Assembly: GCA_964645915.1 (NCBI GenBank)
Contig: CAZYDH010000007.1
Coordinates: forward strand, 30,863 to 94,862
Direction: 5' to 3'
Source: JACNKV01 sp964645915
Lineage (GTDB): Bacteria > Fidelibacterota > Marinisomatia > Marinisomatales > JACNKV01
DNA length: 64,000 nucleotides
Part shown: in pieces, positions 1 to 8,575 of the stretch
Layout: the number at the start of each line of letters is the position of its first letter
How positions within the stretch are numbered: position 1 is the first letter of the stretch
Program-made: the position numbers and the translations under genes
Notes under the pieces: generated by a model
What the model saw: only the letters and a program-made list of their open reading frames with translations
Databases searched by the model: none
Told to the model about the DNA's origin: nothing

Positions 1-759
1 GATTGTCGCATGATTGTATTGTGCTGAAGAGTAACCAATTAGATCTACAAATCGTCCTATGAGTAGTGAAATTCGTCCCATAACTGCAAATCCAAAAGAC
101 GCTCCAAAACTGATCATTAAGAAATAAATACCGATCTTGGTTAATTTTCCAAAAGCTCCTTTGTGCTCTTTTGAGAAGTAGAAATATGCCAGTCCGGCAA
201 TGGTTCCTACCAAGATCACAATGCTGTTAAAATAACTATTTCCCAATAAGGCAAATACCGGCATATCTACACCAACCAATTGTATGGTTGAACCTTGAAT
301 CTGACCGATCACGTTAGAATTAAGAAATCCATATGCACGTAATCCTGCTGCCATTCCAACGGTATAGGCAATACCCCAACGAGCAAACCAACTCAATTTT
401 GAAGAGACACTCAAGAGCATCATAACACCCAATGCAAACGGCAGAAGATAAATAAAATGAACATCCGAATGTCCTTGAATCCCTCCTGCGGGAAATACAG
501 ATGAAGTTAATACTCCTAAACCATTATACAGTTTATACCAGAGTGAATCCGCATTGTATTGACTGGCAGGCCAAAGTCGACCGAATAGGTTCGGCTGAAT
601 TTGCGTCCAAAAGAACATGGATGCCCAATAACCTGCAGAGACACCCACAAATAAGTGTTCAGCAATTTTATAAAACGGATTGTCTTTGTAAAGATAGGAG
701 AAGATCGCCAGAGTTAAAAATGCTGCGATCCAGGCTCCAAGAATTGTTCCAAAAGTCAT
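1..759 (-). CDS. Multi-pass membrane protein, partial (3' end beyond window)
   Basis: An open frame runs from an ATG at 759 to the window edge, giving 253 residues without a stop, so the C-terminus is missing. AGGAGG lies 9 nt before the ATG. The translation begins MTFGTILGAWIAAFLT and shows about six hydrophobic spans (roughly residues 4-22, 33-52, 96-115, 122-142, 172-198, 210-235). I do not recognise a family. The gene starts 17 nt after the stop of the next upstream gene and is the last visible member of a seven-gene co-directional run with a GlmL-like ATPase, so it is probably a membrane subunit of the same system. No catalytic motif is visible. Confidence 0.8.
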   Translation of the reverse strand, partial: MTFGTILGAWIAAFLTLAIFSYLYKDNPFYKIAEHLFVGVSAGYWASMFFWTQIQPNLFGRLWPASQYNADSLWYKLYNGLGVLTSSVFPAGGIQGHSDVHFIYLLPFALGVMMLLSVSSKLSWFARWGIAYTVGMAAGLRAYGFLNSNVIGQIQGSTIQLVGVDMPVFALLGNSYFNSIVILVGTIAGLAYFYFSKEHKGAFGKLTKIGIYFLMISFGASFGFAVMGRISLLIGRFVDLIGYSSAQYNHATI

Positions 760-776
760 AATTATACCCTCCTACC

Positions 777-1622
777 TTAATATTTTTTCTGACGTTGACG
801 TTCAATGAAAAATGCTACATTTCCAAAGACGATGAATAAAACGATCACCAAGTGAGCTATGGATTGAGCATCCATTCCACTGGTACCAATTCCAGGTTTA
901 CCGACTAATGCTTCATATTCAGCTGCACCAGGCATTCCGGCTAAAATACCGTTAACCTGTCCACTTTGAACGTAAGGCATAACTTCATTCACCTGAATAG
1001 ATGTAACGCCCGTACTCATCGGAATACCGGTCGGATCCGCTCCGTATTGCACCCATTCGACTGTTCCGGGATAGCCTGCAGACGCTGAGAAGATGAAATC
1101 AAAGTCTGCCAATTTATTGACACCTTCCATCATTGGAATGTCATCGATCAAATTCCCTCTAGAATCGGTGGTGTATAATTTTCTCATATTGCTAACGATT
1201 CCCTTAACCACCGCTTCATTACCGGGACGGAATCCTAACAATACATAATCTTCACCATACGTTAATTGAAATTCATTTTCCATTATCTGCTCTACAGCAT
1301 CTTCTGCCATAAACTGGCCATCGGGCCATAAACAAGTGATATAGACTTTTTGATCATTTTTAAACAAATGTCGTAATACTGCAAAAGTCATCGGATGAAT
1401 TTCCGGTTTCGTACTGGGTCCATACTCAAAGGACACTAGAACTTTTGATTCAGGTTCAAGGCTATCTATCGCGTTATATGCTGTTTGTGTCGAGTCCGTT
1501 GGACGAATAGGTAATCCAACAGGGAAAAACAATGGAAGCAATACAACCAGTGCGATGATCACAAAGATCCATCGACGATCAACTTTTCCTAATTTTAATA
1601 TGAGGTCACTTAGATATTTCAT
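777..1622 (-). CDS. Membrane-anchored protein of the GlmL-linked cluster, unknown function
   Basis: This 281-residue protein has one hydrophobic segment near the N-terminus (about residues 18-38), a long soluble middle region and a second hydrophobic segment near the C-terminus (about 254-274) followed by a basic tail. The likely topology is a roughly 210-residue loop held by two membrane helices. The middle contains VLVSFEYGPSTKPE and a Gly/Pro-rich stretch (ILAGMPGAAEYE), but no catalytic motif I know. It lies 3 nt after the stop of the next upstream gene (start 1622, upstream stop 1626), which implies translational coupling. It is a conserved-looking member of the cluster with unknown function. 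Confidence 0.8.
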   Translation of the reverse strand: MKYLSDLILKLGKVDRRWIFVIIALVVLLPLFFPVGLPIRPTDSTQTAYNAIDSLEPESKVLVSFEYGPSTKPEIHPMTFAVLRHLFKNDQKVYITCLWPDGQFMAEDAVEQIMENEFQLTYGEDYVLLGFRPGNEAVVKGIVSNMRKLYTTDSRGNLIDDIPMMEGVNKLADFDFIFSASAGYPGTVEWVQYGADPTGIPMSTGVTSIQVNEVMPYVQSGQVNGILAGMPGAAEYEALVGKPGIGTSGMDAQSIAHLVIVLFIVFGNVAFFIERQRQKKY

Positions 1623-1625
1623 GTC

Positions 1626-2444
1626 TTACTCCCCAATATATGATTTCTCGATTCCAAGAATATATCGAATCGATGTTGCAAAAATACCCAATCCAATTCC
1701 GATCATGATCGCACGAGCACCCGCGACATTAGGATTATTATAAATCCACTCTTGTAAAATGGGTAAGTAAAATATTCCGGGTTGATCTATAGGCCAACCA
1801 GTTAGCATCCCTGCGATGGTTACGATAACAACTCCTGCAAGAACAGTACCAAATGTAAATATTTTGTTCCCAAATTTTACATTGACGGCGATACCGGCGA
1901 TAAGCACCAATACATACATCACAAACCAAGATGAAATACTACTACCAAGTGGTACCCGTCCAAGCATTATAATAATTCCTGATACTAAGAGTAGAGTTGC
2001 TTCAAAATTCCGTATCCGGAAAGCACGATAAGATGCCGACGCAACAAAAAATGCCAGTAAGGCAAACATCGTTGCGGAGAGTGGAGTAAACATAAACTCA
2101 AACATCCATTTGAAGAGGGTTCCTTTGCTGGTAACATGGGCACCCCAATTAACTGTTTCACTCCCTTTAATTATGAATCCGGCAATCATCGCAAAAATAA
2201 ATCCACCAATTGCGAACAGACTATAAAACCAGCCCTGTTGCTTTTTAATGATCTTCCGTCCTTGTAACTTTAATAAATTCAAAGCACCTAAAATAATGGC
2301 AAAACTTGCAAGGATATCATACCATTGCGTTGCATCATCATTCACAAAGGCTTCAATCGTTTCATTCTCAATAAACCATCCGAATAAGGTCAAAAGACCT
2401 ACGACGGTCACAATGAGAATAGGTATTTGTCTTTTCCAAAGCAT
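1626..2444 (-). CDS. Multi-pass membrane protein of the GlmL-linked cluster
   Basis: The 272 residues are dominated by about eight hydrophobic spans (around 10-25, 45-58, 75-92, 118-135, 150-165, 170-187, 195-213 and 245-262) with short loops, so this is an integral inner-membrane protein. There is no transporter signature I recognise. A basic loop near residues 62-70 (LQGRKIIKKQQ) probably faces the cytoplasm. It is tightly packed between the two membrane-anchored members of the run, 3 nt from one and 10 nt from the other, so the three are probably made together and may form one complex. Function unknown. Confidence 0.8.
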   Translation of the reverse strand: MLWKRQIPILIVTVVGLLTLFGWFIENETIEAFVNDDATQWYDILASFAIILGALNLLKLQGRKIIKKQQGWFYSLFAIGGFIFAMIAGFIIKGSETVNWGAHVTSKGTLFKWMFEFMFTPLSATMFALLAFFVASASYRAFRIRNFEATLLLVSGIIIMLGRVPLGSSISSWFVMYVLVLIAGIAVNVKFGNKIFTFGTVLAGVVIVTIAGMLTGWPIDQPGIFYLPILQEWIYNNPNVAGARAIMIGIGLGIFATSIRYILGIEKSYIGE

Positions 2445-2454
2445 GATATCTCTC

Positions 2455-3318
2455 CTATTGTACCGTTAAAAAGTTAATGACACTCCAACTGATCCAACCT
2501 AAGTCATAGAACAGTTGTAAGAATACTGCAAGAATAATTGCTATGGTGATACCGGCTTTCAGCATATCTTGACCTTTAATTCCACCAAGTAGTTCAGGTT
2601 TCTGTGACAGATAAGCACTTGCAGCAAAAAATTCTTCACCAATCAATGTATAGTCACATGCGGTAACAAAAAACGGGATCTGCGCTTGAGATGCTGTTCC
2701 TGCAATTTGAATCGCACCAATAGAGTTTCCGGTTTCGGCAAGGATCAGAGACTCAGCATAAAATTTACCCATATATAAACAGGCTGCAGGTTTTTCACGA
2801 TTCATGATCCCGTTTACACCGGCGGCATATGCAAACTGATCGTCGGTAAGATAATGAACAATATCCTCATGAAATAGATCAGGGCGACCTTCTAATGTAT
2901 AAGATTCCCTCACAGCTTCACGTCCGGCTTTCATAACAATAGATCGTGACACAGGGACATTTAATGACGTTTCATAACGAGCTGTCATTTTTGCAACATG
3001 CCCAAGAACGATCACACCTGCAACGGTTTCAACCTGATCCATATCCATAATACCGGGAACGTAAAGAACCGGTTTACCCATCTCTGTAGATCGACCAACA
3101 GCTTCTTCAACTGCTTTTAAACCAGGAATAGTTCTCAGGAAGAAGTCTTCACCGCGATTGGCCATACGGATGTAGTAAAGTAAGGTTCCTGCCATAACGA
3201 CAATGGCAACAAACATTACAATCCGATCACTATTAAATCCTGGATGCCCCAAGATCCAATAGATCAAAAAAGCGACAGTCATGACCGCTCCTGTGATCCA
3301 AAATTGTTTATCTTTCAT
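2455..3318 (-). CDS. DUF6754-like membrane protein
   Basis: The 287 residues hold two N-terminal membrane helices (about 8-24 and 31-52), a soluble domain of about 195 residues and one C-terminal helix (about 255-277). The soluble part includes LYVPGIMDMDQVETVAG, an alternating hydrophobic region (VIVLGHVAKMTARYE) and AGTASQAQIPFFVTACDYTLIGEEFFAASAY-type sequence. From memory this resembles proteins annotated DUF6754 in Chloroflexota and related genomes, but I could not check it. It sits in the middle of the GlmL-linked run, 10 nt before the next membrane gene, and is the member most likely to have recognisable homologues. No enzymatic role is evident. Confidence 0.75.
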   Translation of the reverse strand: MKDKQFWITGAVMTVAFLIYWILGHPGFNSDRIVMFVAIVVMAGTLLYYIRMANRGEDFFLRTIPGLKAVEEAVGRSTEMGKPVLYVPGIMDMDQVETVAGVIVLGHVAKMTARYETSLNVPVSRSIVMKAGREAVRESYTLEGRPDLFHEDIVHYLTDDQFAYAAGVNGIMNREKPAACLYMGKFYAESLILAETGNSIGAIQIAGTASQAQIPFFVTACDYTLIGEEFFAASAYLSQKPELLGGIKGQDMLKAGITIAIILAVFLQLFYDLGWISWSVINFLTVQ

Positions 3319-3364
3319 TGTTTCTCCTTATGTTTAACGCCACAAAAGTTGAGTGTAAATATAG

Positions 3365-3691
3365 TTATTTTTTACCACTATCCTTTTCATTATTACTATT
3401 TGTAGCTAATCTTTCGATTTCTGAAATTAATTTTTCCACATTTTCAGGTTCTTCAAAAATTTCTGCGGCTTTATAATACCCTTCCGCATTAATAAACGCT
3501 GTAATAATCGGACCAAAAAAGACCATTGCATGACTACCGATAAGGGCTAATGGTTTGGACATTTCTAAAAAAAAGACGGCGGGAGTCACTAAGCCGGAAT
3601 CATGAATTCTTTTTGCGACTCGTTGAATAAATGCAAAATCTGAATCTTTTACAAGATGGTCAGGTTGAGTACTGGTTTCGATTTGATTCAT
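3365..3691 (-). CDS. Small protein of the GlmL-linked cluster, unknown function
   Basis: This 108-residue protein has a polar N-terminus, a central moderately hydrophobic stretch (about residues 38-70, including PLALIGSHAMVFFGPIITAF) and an acidic, probably helical C-terminus (about 78-95) ending in a Lys/Asp/Ser tail. It could be a small membrane-associated adaptor. It lies in the middle of the seven-gene run, 46 nt before the DUF6754-like gene and 55 nt after the KOW-tailed gene. No family was recognised. Its position and length suggest a real gene rather than chance, since the opposite frames here are short. Confidence 0.7.
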   Translation of the reverse strand: MNQIETSTQPDHLVKDSDFAFIQRVAKRIHDSGLVTPAVFFLEMSKPLALIGSHAMVFFGPIITAFINAEGYYKAAEIFEEPENVEKLISEIERLATNSNNEKDSGKK

Positions 3692-3746
3692 TCGGTTAAA
3701 ACTGGATATCCAAAAAGTGATGAGAGTTCACTCGTAATCATTATAA

Positions 3747-4874
3747 TTAATCTGTTTCGACCATCTCTAAATTTGCACGTGGTATCAAATATTTTTCACC
3801 TTTAATATCAATTTCCGCAACACGAACCATCGTCTCTGATTCCATCTTCTGTAATTCAGCAGGAAGAGCAGTTACCGTACCCATCCGTCCAAAATATGGA
3901 GCACGTATCACGCGGACTATACTTCCCGGTTGGATCCCTTCTGAGGTAAGAATATCTTTATGGTCGCCTTTAATATCATCTTTTGATAACGGAATGACAA
4001 TCTCCGGACGAATAACTCCTGCACGAATTTGAGTTGCACCGTTAACAGATGCAAATTTTCCACCATGTTCTTTTAATAGGTCAAAGGTTCTGGATCCCAT
4101 TCTGATATTTCCATAACCTTCTGTTACGATCAAAGACGTTGGTAAATCTTCTGATCCGGTAATTGCAACACCGAGTGTATAACCTAATACATCCTCCAGA
4201 TCATGATAATTAAAACCACCAACAACGATACCGGCAATCTTTAGAGACATCGCTTTTTTATAGGCTTCAAGACTGATAAATGAACCACCGACTACGATCT
4301 TCCCAGCCATATCAGGAGTAAGCATCTCAGATGTGAGTTCATCTTCACGGGAGTCAACAACTACTTGTAGATCACCACGATTTTCACCGCCTATACCAAA
4401 AATACCCTGAATGAAAACCGCATCAGTTTCAACGGTAACACCTTCTTCCGGTAGAATTTCTTTCACACAACCGCTTACATACGCATCCACTTCAACTGGA
4501 ATGGGAGCTTCTCTTAAAGTGACTTGCCCTGTAACCTCCGATATCGCTTCAACCGTTCCATCTACCGGAGAATCAGCTTGAGATTTAAATAGTCCAAAAA
4601 ATCCTTTCGTTTCGGCGATCATCCCCTCTTTTTCTACAGGATCACCTTCTTTTTTGATCATAACCTCACGAATATCTTGAGCATCGATATTCAAGATATT
4701 TGCGACATTGATCATTCTAACATTTCCGGGAAGGTTGGTTGTAGCAACAACATCACTCGGAGTTACGGTCTGATTTTCTTGAACAACAACATTCCCTTTT
4801 AATGGAAGTCGTCTTTCTTTTATTACTTTCGCTTCGTGTAATATTTTTAGTCCTGGTGTATACGCGTGAGCCAT
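3747..4874 (-). CDS. Two-lobed barrel-sandwich/KOW-like protein, unknown function
   Basis: This 375-residue protein appears soluble. The first 150 residues show biotinyl/lipoyl-like hybrid-motif features (ADSPVDGTVEAISEVTGQV at about 95-113, then AYVSGCVKEILPEEGVTV), recalling the N-terminal lobes of RnfC or NqrA, but without the lipoylation Lys context and without Fe-S cysteines. The centre contains Gly-rich segments (GIFGIGGENRGDL, KIVVGGSFISLEAY). The last 60 residues (SIVRVIRAPYFGRMGTVTAL) look like a KOW-type beta barrel. It follows the GlmL-like gene by 35 nt in the same run, so it may be the cytosolic link between that ATPase and the membrane parts. The function is not known to me. Confidence 0.8.
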   Translation of the reverse strand: MAHAYTPGLKILHEAKVIKERRLPLKGNVVVQENQTVTPSDVVATTNLPGNVRMINVANILNIDAQDIREVMIKKEGDPVEKEGMIAETKGFFGLFKSQADSPVDGTVEAISEVTGQVTLREAPIPVEVDAYVSGCVKEILPEEGVTVETDAVFIQGIFGIGGENRGDLQVVVDSREDELTSEMLTPDMAGKIVVGGSFISLEAYKKAMSLKIAGIVVGGFNYHDLEDVLGYTLGVAITGSEDLPTSLIVTEGYGNIRMGSRTFDLLKEHGGKFASVNGATQIRAGVIRPEIVIPLSKDDIKGDHKDILTSEGIQPGSIVRVIRAPYFGRMGTVTALPAELQKMESETMVRVAEIDIKGEKYLIPRANLEMVETD

Positions 4875-4909
4875 AATTATCTATTTTCTTTATATAGTTG
4901 TAATGATAT

Positions 4910-6730
4910 TTATTTTATTTCCAAACTGGGGTATTCATTCGTGGCTTGTGACCATTTTTGTAAGTTTGCTATCCTCTCCTCTTTTGATTCAGGGAAAGTA
5001 AATGGTCGACCCCGACCATCGAGCACTAATCCTGAGACACCACCATAGATCGTTGTTTTAACTTCCTCACCTTTTCCTGCGCCAACGTCCATTCCACGCC
5101 CCGGTGTTAATGTGGCTTCAATCGGTTCATAAGGAGCTTCAATTTGTAATAGATCACCTGCTTTTACTTCATATCGTTCTGTTTTTCCATTGGAGAATGT
5201 AAACTCAGCTGTCATCACTGTTGCTTTGGGTTTCAATTTACCGACCGGTGCAATACAGGTTCCCAAACGAATCAGACAATCTTTCTCAAAGACCTCAACG
5301 GCGGCTTTACGTCCATCATCTTTGAATTCTGCTTTTTCAATATTTGCCAGAACTCCCAATTGTGGCATCATAAAAATGGAGTCCACGGCTAATTCGGTAA
5401 TACCGACCGGAAGGAACGCATCAATTAACATTCTGCCGGATTGTTCTCTTCGTGGAGCATGAGATAATACTCCTCCGGATCCTACCAATAAATCTAACTC
5501 CATCATGTCAACTAAAGATTCACCTGATTCAGTTTGTTCAAAAGCATCTGATATCGTTCTTTCTTTTTGAACACCTTTTAGATTAACTGCAAACGCTTTA
5601 TGTTGGACAAACGATAATCGCAACGCTTCTCGTGCAATCGCCTGCTCAATAATTAATTCTTCTAGCGATTGAGGAACGGTTGTCGGACGGATCATTTTAT
5701 TTCCGATCCGATTATTTAATTCTTTTTCATCGATATCAAACGGAACCCATCGAAGTACATTTTCCATTCCTGCTTCTGCCAACACATTACAAACCGAATA
5801 ACTCATTCCTAAATTGGCGCTAACCGTTCGGTTGAATTGTCCCTGAAAAACAGAAAAGATGTCGGTCGTAGCACCACCAATATCCACACCAACCACACTG
5901 ATATTCTCTTGCTTTGCGATCATTTCGATCAACGACCCAACCGCACCCGGAGTTGGCATAATTGGAGCGTCAGTCCAAGACATCAATTTTTTGTAACCCG
6001 GAGCCTGTTGCATCACGTGTTCCATAAACAGGTCATGGATCTTATCTCGAGATGGAGTCAGATTTTCACTTTCTAAGACAGGACGAATATTATCAACAAC
6101 CGTTAAATCTGTCATATCATCAAGAGTCTTTTCAATCTCACCTCGAGCATTTTTATTTCCGGCAAAAATGACCGGAAGTTTATAATCTTGACCTAATCGC
6201 GGTTTTGGGTTTGCGGCATGGAGAATTTCAGCAAGTTCAACCACGTGTTTTGTGGTTCCGCCATCAATTCCTCCGGAAAGCAAAATCATATCCGGACGTA
6301 GTTGACGAATTCGCTGAATTTTTTCATGAGGCATTCTACCATCATTGGCAGCAAGAACATCCATCACAATCGATCCCGCTCCCAAAGCGGCTCTTTCAGC
6401 ACTTTCACCGGTCATGGATTTGACCACTCCGGCAACCATCATTTGAAGTCCTCCACCTGCAGAACTGGTTGATACATAGATATCGACACCTTCATCTCCT
6501 TTTTGAGGAGTGAGAATGTTTTCACCATCCAATAATTTTCGTCCCGAAAGTTCTTCGACTTCCCCTACAGCATTCAGCACACCTTTGGTAACATCTTCAA
6601 AAGGTGCTTCAACAGTCGTAGGTGCTTCTCCTCGATATTTCAATCGATATTCGCCATTGATAAATTCAATCAAAATTGCTTTTGTGGTCGTACTACCACA
6701 ATCTGTAGCAAGAATAGATCTTAATTGCAT
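4910..6730 (-). CDS. GlmL/MutL-family ASKHA ATPase
   Basis: This 606-residue protein has an actin/Hsp70-like (ASKHA) nucleotide fold. The phosphate-1 loop is ATDCGSTTTKAILIEF (residues 8-23). A second loop is VVGVDIGGATTDIFSVF (around residue 280), and LLSGGIDGGTTKH lies near residue 150. This matches the GlmL/MutL family, first noted beside glutamate mutase genes in clostridia and thought to act as a chaperone or reactivase. No glutamate mutase subunit (GlmS or GlmE) is visible here; instead the gene heads a run of four membrane proteins and two soluble ones. A role in glutamate fermentation is therefore doubtful. It lies 16 nt after cdsA. Confidence 0.85.
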   Translation of the reverse strand: MQLRSILATDCGSTTTKAILIEFINGEYRLKYRGEAPTTVEAPFEDVTKGVLNAVGEVEELSGRKLLDGENILTPQKGDEGVDIYVSTSSAGGGLQMMVAGVVKSMTGESAERAALGAGSIVMDVLAANDGRMPHEKIQRIRQLRPDMILLSGGIDGGTTKHVVELAEILHAANPKPRLGQDYKLPVIFAGNKNARGEIEKTLDDMTDLTVVDNIRPVLESENLTPSRDKIHDLFMEHVMQQAPGYKKLMSWTDAPIMPTPGAVGSLIEMIAKQENISVVGVDIGGATTDIFSVFQGQFNRTVSANLGMSYSVCNVLAEAGMENVLRWVPFDIDEKELNNRIGNKMIRPTTVPQSLEELIIEQAIAREALRLSFVQHKAFAVNLKGVQKERTISDAFEQTESGESLVDMMELDLLVGSGGVLSHAPRREQSGRMLIDAFLPVGITELAVDSIFMMPQLGVLANIEKAEFKDDGRKAAVEVFEKDCLIRLGTCIAPVGKLKPKATVMTAEFTFSNGKTERYEVKAGDLLQIEAPYEPIEATLTPGRGMDVGAGKGEEVKTTIYGGVSGLVLDGRGRPFTFPESKEERIANLQKWSQATNEYPSLEIK

Positions 6731-6746
6731 TAATTTTTCCTGTAAA

Positions 6747-7559
6747 TCAGTTAATCAAGTTCAAGTAAATGTATACTAAAGGACTTGCGAAAATAAGAGA
6801 ATCGAATCGATCTAGCATTCCACCGTGTCCTTGGAGAATCGTACCGGAGTCTTTCACTCCGGCATCTCGTTTAAATAATGATTCTGTAAAATCACCTAAC
6901 TGTCCAAATCCACCTGTGATGATCGTAAAGACAACTACATCAACCCAAGAGATGGGTAAATATCCCGTTTCTTTTGTAATGATAAATACTAAAAATGATC
7001 CTAATAAACCCGAGACAGATCCCACAACTGATTTTTTAGGACTGACTCTAGGGAAGATCTTCACCGTTCCCCATTTTTTCCCTGTAAAATAGGCTACAGA
7101 ATCACATGCCCAGATTGCTAAAAATACACTGAATGTCATATGCAATCCGTTAACGATGGTCATTTCTCTAATTGCGATCAGTGTACCCAGCAAAATCGGC
7201 ACATACAATATCCCCATTAATGTGACACCGACATTCCAAGTTGGGTTTGGTTTATTTTTAAATAATTCAACTAACAGAGCAAACATGATAAATAAAATGA
7301 CACCTGAGATCAGATCGACAGCACTCATTTCGGGTTGATGAAAATACAAATGTCCAATAATGAGTGTGGCTAACCAACCAATCCAAATGGTAGGATATGT
7401 ATCATGTTTTCTATTCATTGAATAGAATTCCCGGACTGCATACAACATCGCGATCGTTATGAGAATCGCAAAGAAGATGCCCCCTTTCCAAATAAGGAAT
7501 AGGATGGTTGGAATTCCAAGGATATTTACTAAAGCGCGGTTTGATGAGTTTTTTGTCAT
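6747..7559 (-). CDS. cdsA: Phosphatidate cytidylyltransferase
   Basis: CdsA makes CDP-diacylglycerol from phosphatidic acid and CTP in the inner membrane, the entry step to phosphatidylglycerol and phosphatidylethanolamine. The 270-residue protein has about eight hydrophobic spans and, at the C-terminus, the family signature in the form SLFKRDAGVKDSG followed by GHGGMLDRFDS, with the conserved K-D and D-R-x-D residues. Usual length for the family is 260-290. It starts at 7559 and is followed after 16 nt by the GlmL-like gene, so it may be the first gene of that transcript. PlsX, for phospholipid precursor synthesis, lies far away at 51 kb. Confidence 0.95.
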   Translation of the reverse strand: MTKNSSNRALVNILGIPTILFLIWKGGIFFAILITIAMLYAVREFYSMNRKHDTYPTIWIGWLATLIIGHLYFHQPEMSAVDLISGVILFIMFALLVELFKNKPNPTWNVGVTLMGILYVPILLGTLIAIREMTIVNGLHMTFSVFLAIWACDSVAYFTGKKWGTVKIFPRVSPKKSVVGSVSGLLGSFLVFIITKETGYLPISWVDVVVFTIITGGFGQLGDFTESLFKRDAGVKDSGTILQGHGGMLDRFDSLIFASPLVYIYLNLIN

Positions 7560-7642
7560 TTTTCTATTTTTATTAAGTATTAAAGTTACGGTTTTTCTGT
7601 AATTTTATCATGCAATATATTTACGAAGTGCTTGGATAATAT

Positions 7643-8575
7643 CTACTCTAATTCCACATTTTTATACTGTTGAATTTTATGTTCTTTTTTGGCAATCGTA
7701 ACCGTGATCGCATCCAAACGGATATCCTTTTTCAACTCATGTTCGGCGATATACATATCTATGGAGTTCTCAAGTTTTTTTAGTTTATCACCCGAAATCT
7801 TTTCTTCCGGTGAACCCATGGATGTTTTTGAAATCGTTTTTACTTCACAAAATACGATCGCGTCATCGATTTCAGCAATAATATCAATTTCTCCATACGG
7901 TTGGCAATGCACATTCATTTCAAGAATGGTATATCCTTTTTTCAATAAATAAAGCGCAGCCAAACGTTCTCCTAAAAAACCGATTTTTTTGTTCTCGCGA
8001 AACCAATTTAAAGTCGGAAGATTCTCTTTTACCGGATGAAAGGATTTACGATGGATCGGGCAGGCTTTTGATCCTTTCAGAGAATTAACATGGAGTTTTG
8101 TTCCATATCCTTTATGTTTGGCAAATCCGTACTCGGGAAAAATAATATCATACTGGATCATCATTCTATCTCGGGTTACTTTAGCGATAATGGATGCAGC
8201 ACGGATTGAATCCACTTTGTCATCTCCTCCAATAATACCTTCATTCGGGATCACTTGATTAGGAAGCGGATATCCATCGATCAACGCTTTCTCCGGACGA
8301 ACTCCCAAACTTCCCAACGCCTTTTGCATGGCTCGATAGGTCGCTTGTAGAATATTAGTTCGGTCAATCTCTTTTTCGTCAACGATTCCCACACCGATGG
8401 CAGTCGCTGTATTTCTTATGCTTTCAAAGAGGATGTTCCGTTTCTTAGGAGATAGTTTTTTTGAGTCACGCAAACCCTCGATCTGATGATCGTCAGGTAA
8501 GATTACGGCTGCAGCAACCACCGGACCGGCTAAAGGTCCTCTTCCCGCTTCATCTACTCCGGCTATTAACGCCAT
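7643..8575 (-). CDS. rnhB: RNase HII fused to YraN (UPF0102) nuclease-like domain
   Basis: Residues 1 to about 190 are ribonuclease HII, which nicks RNA-DNA hybrids and removes misincorporated ribonucleotides. The motifs are GVDEAGRGPLAGPVVAAAV at 6-24 with the catalytic Asp-Glu pair, ALIDGYP, and DSIRAASIIAKVTRDR. Residues about 198-310 are a YraN-type domain with GERLAALYLLKKGY, GEIDIIA and VFCEVKT, the PD-(D/E)XK-like core. The two are normally separate adjacent genes of about 200 and 120 residues; here one continuous 310-codon frame joins them with no stop or frameshift. The start overlaps the end of comEC by 10 nt, so the two are coupled. Confidence 0.93.
   Translation of the reverse strand: MALIAGVDEAGRGPLAGPVVAAAVILPDDHQIEGLRDSKKLSPKKRNILFESIRNTATAIGVGIVDEKEIDRTNILQATYRAMQKALGSLGVRPEKALIDGYPLPNQVIPNEGIIGGDDKVDSIRAASIIAKVTRDRMMIQYDIIFPEYGFAKHKGYGTKLHVNSLKGSKACPIHRKSFHPVKENLPTLNWFRENKKIGFLGERLAALYLLKKGYTILEMNVHCQPYGEIDIIAEIDDAIVFCEVKTISKTSMGSPEEKISGDKLKKLENSIDMYIAEHELKKDIRLDAITVTIAKKEHKIQQYKNVELE

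Noticed and set aside
501..761. Plus-strand frame at 501-761 as a gene
   Set aside because: It is antisense to a clear membrane-protein frame and lacks a recognisable motif or ribosome binding site.
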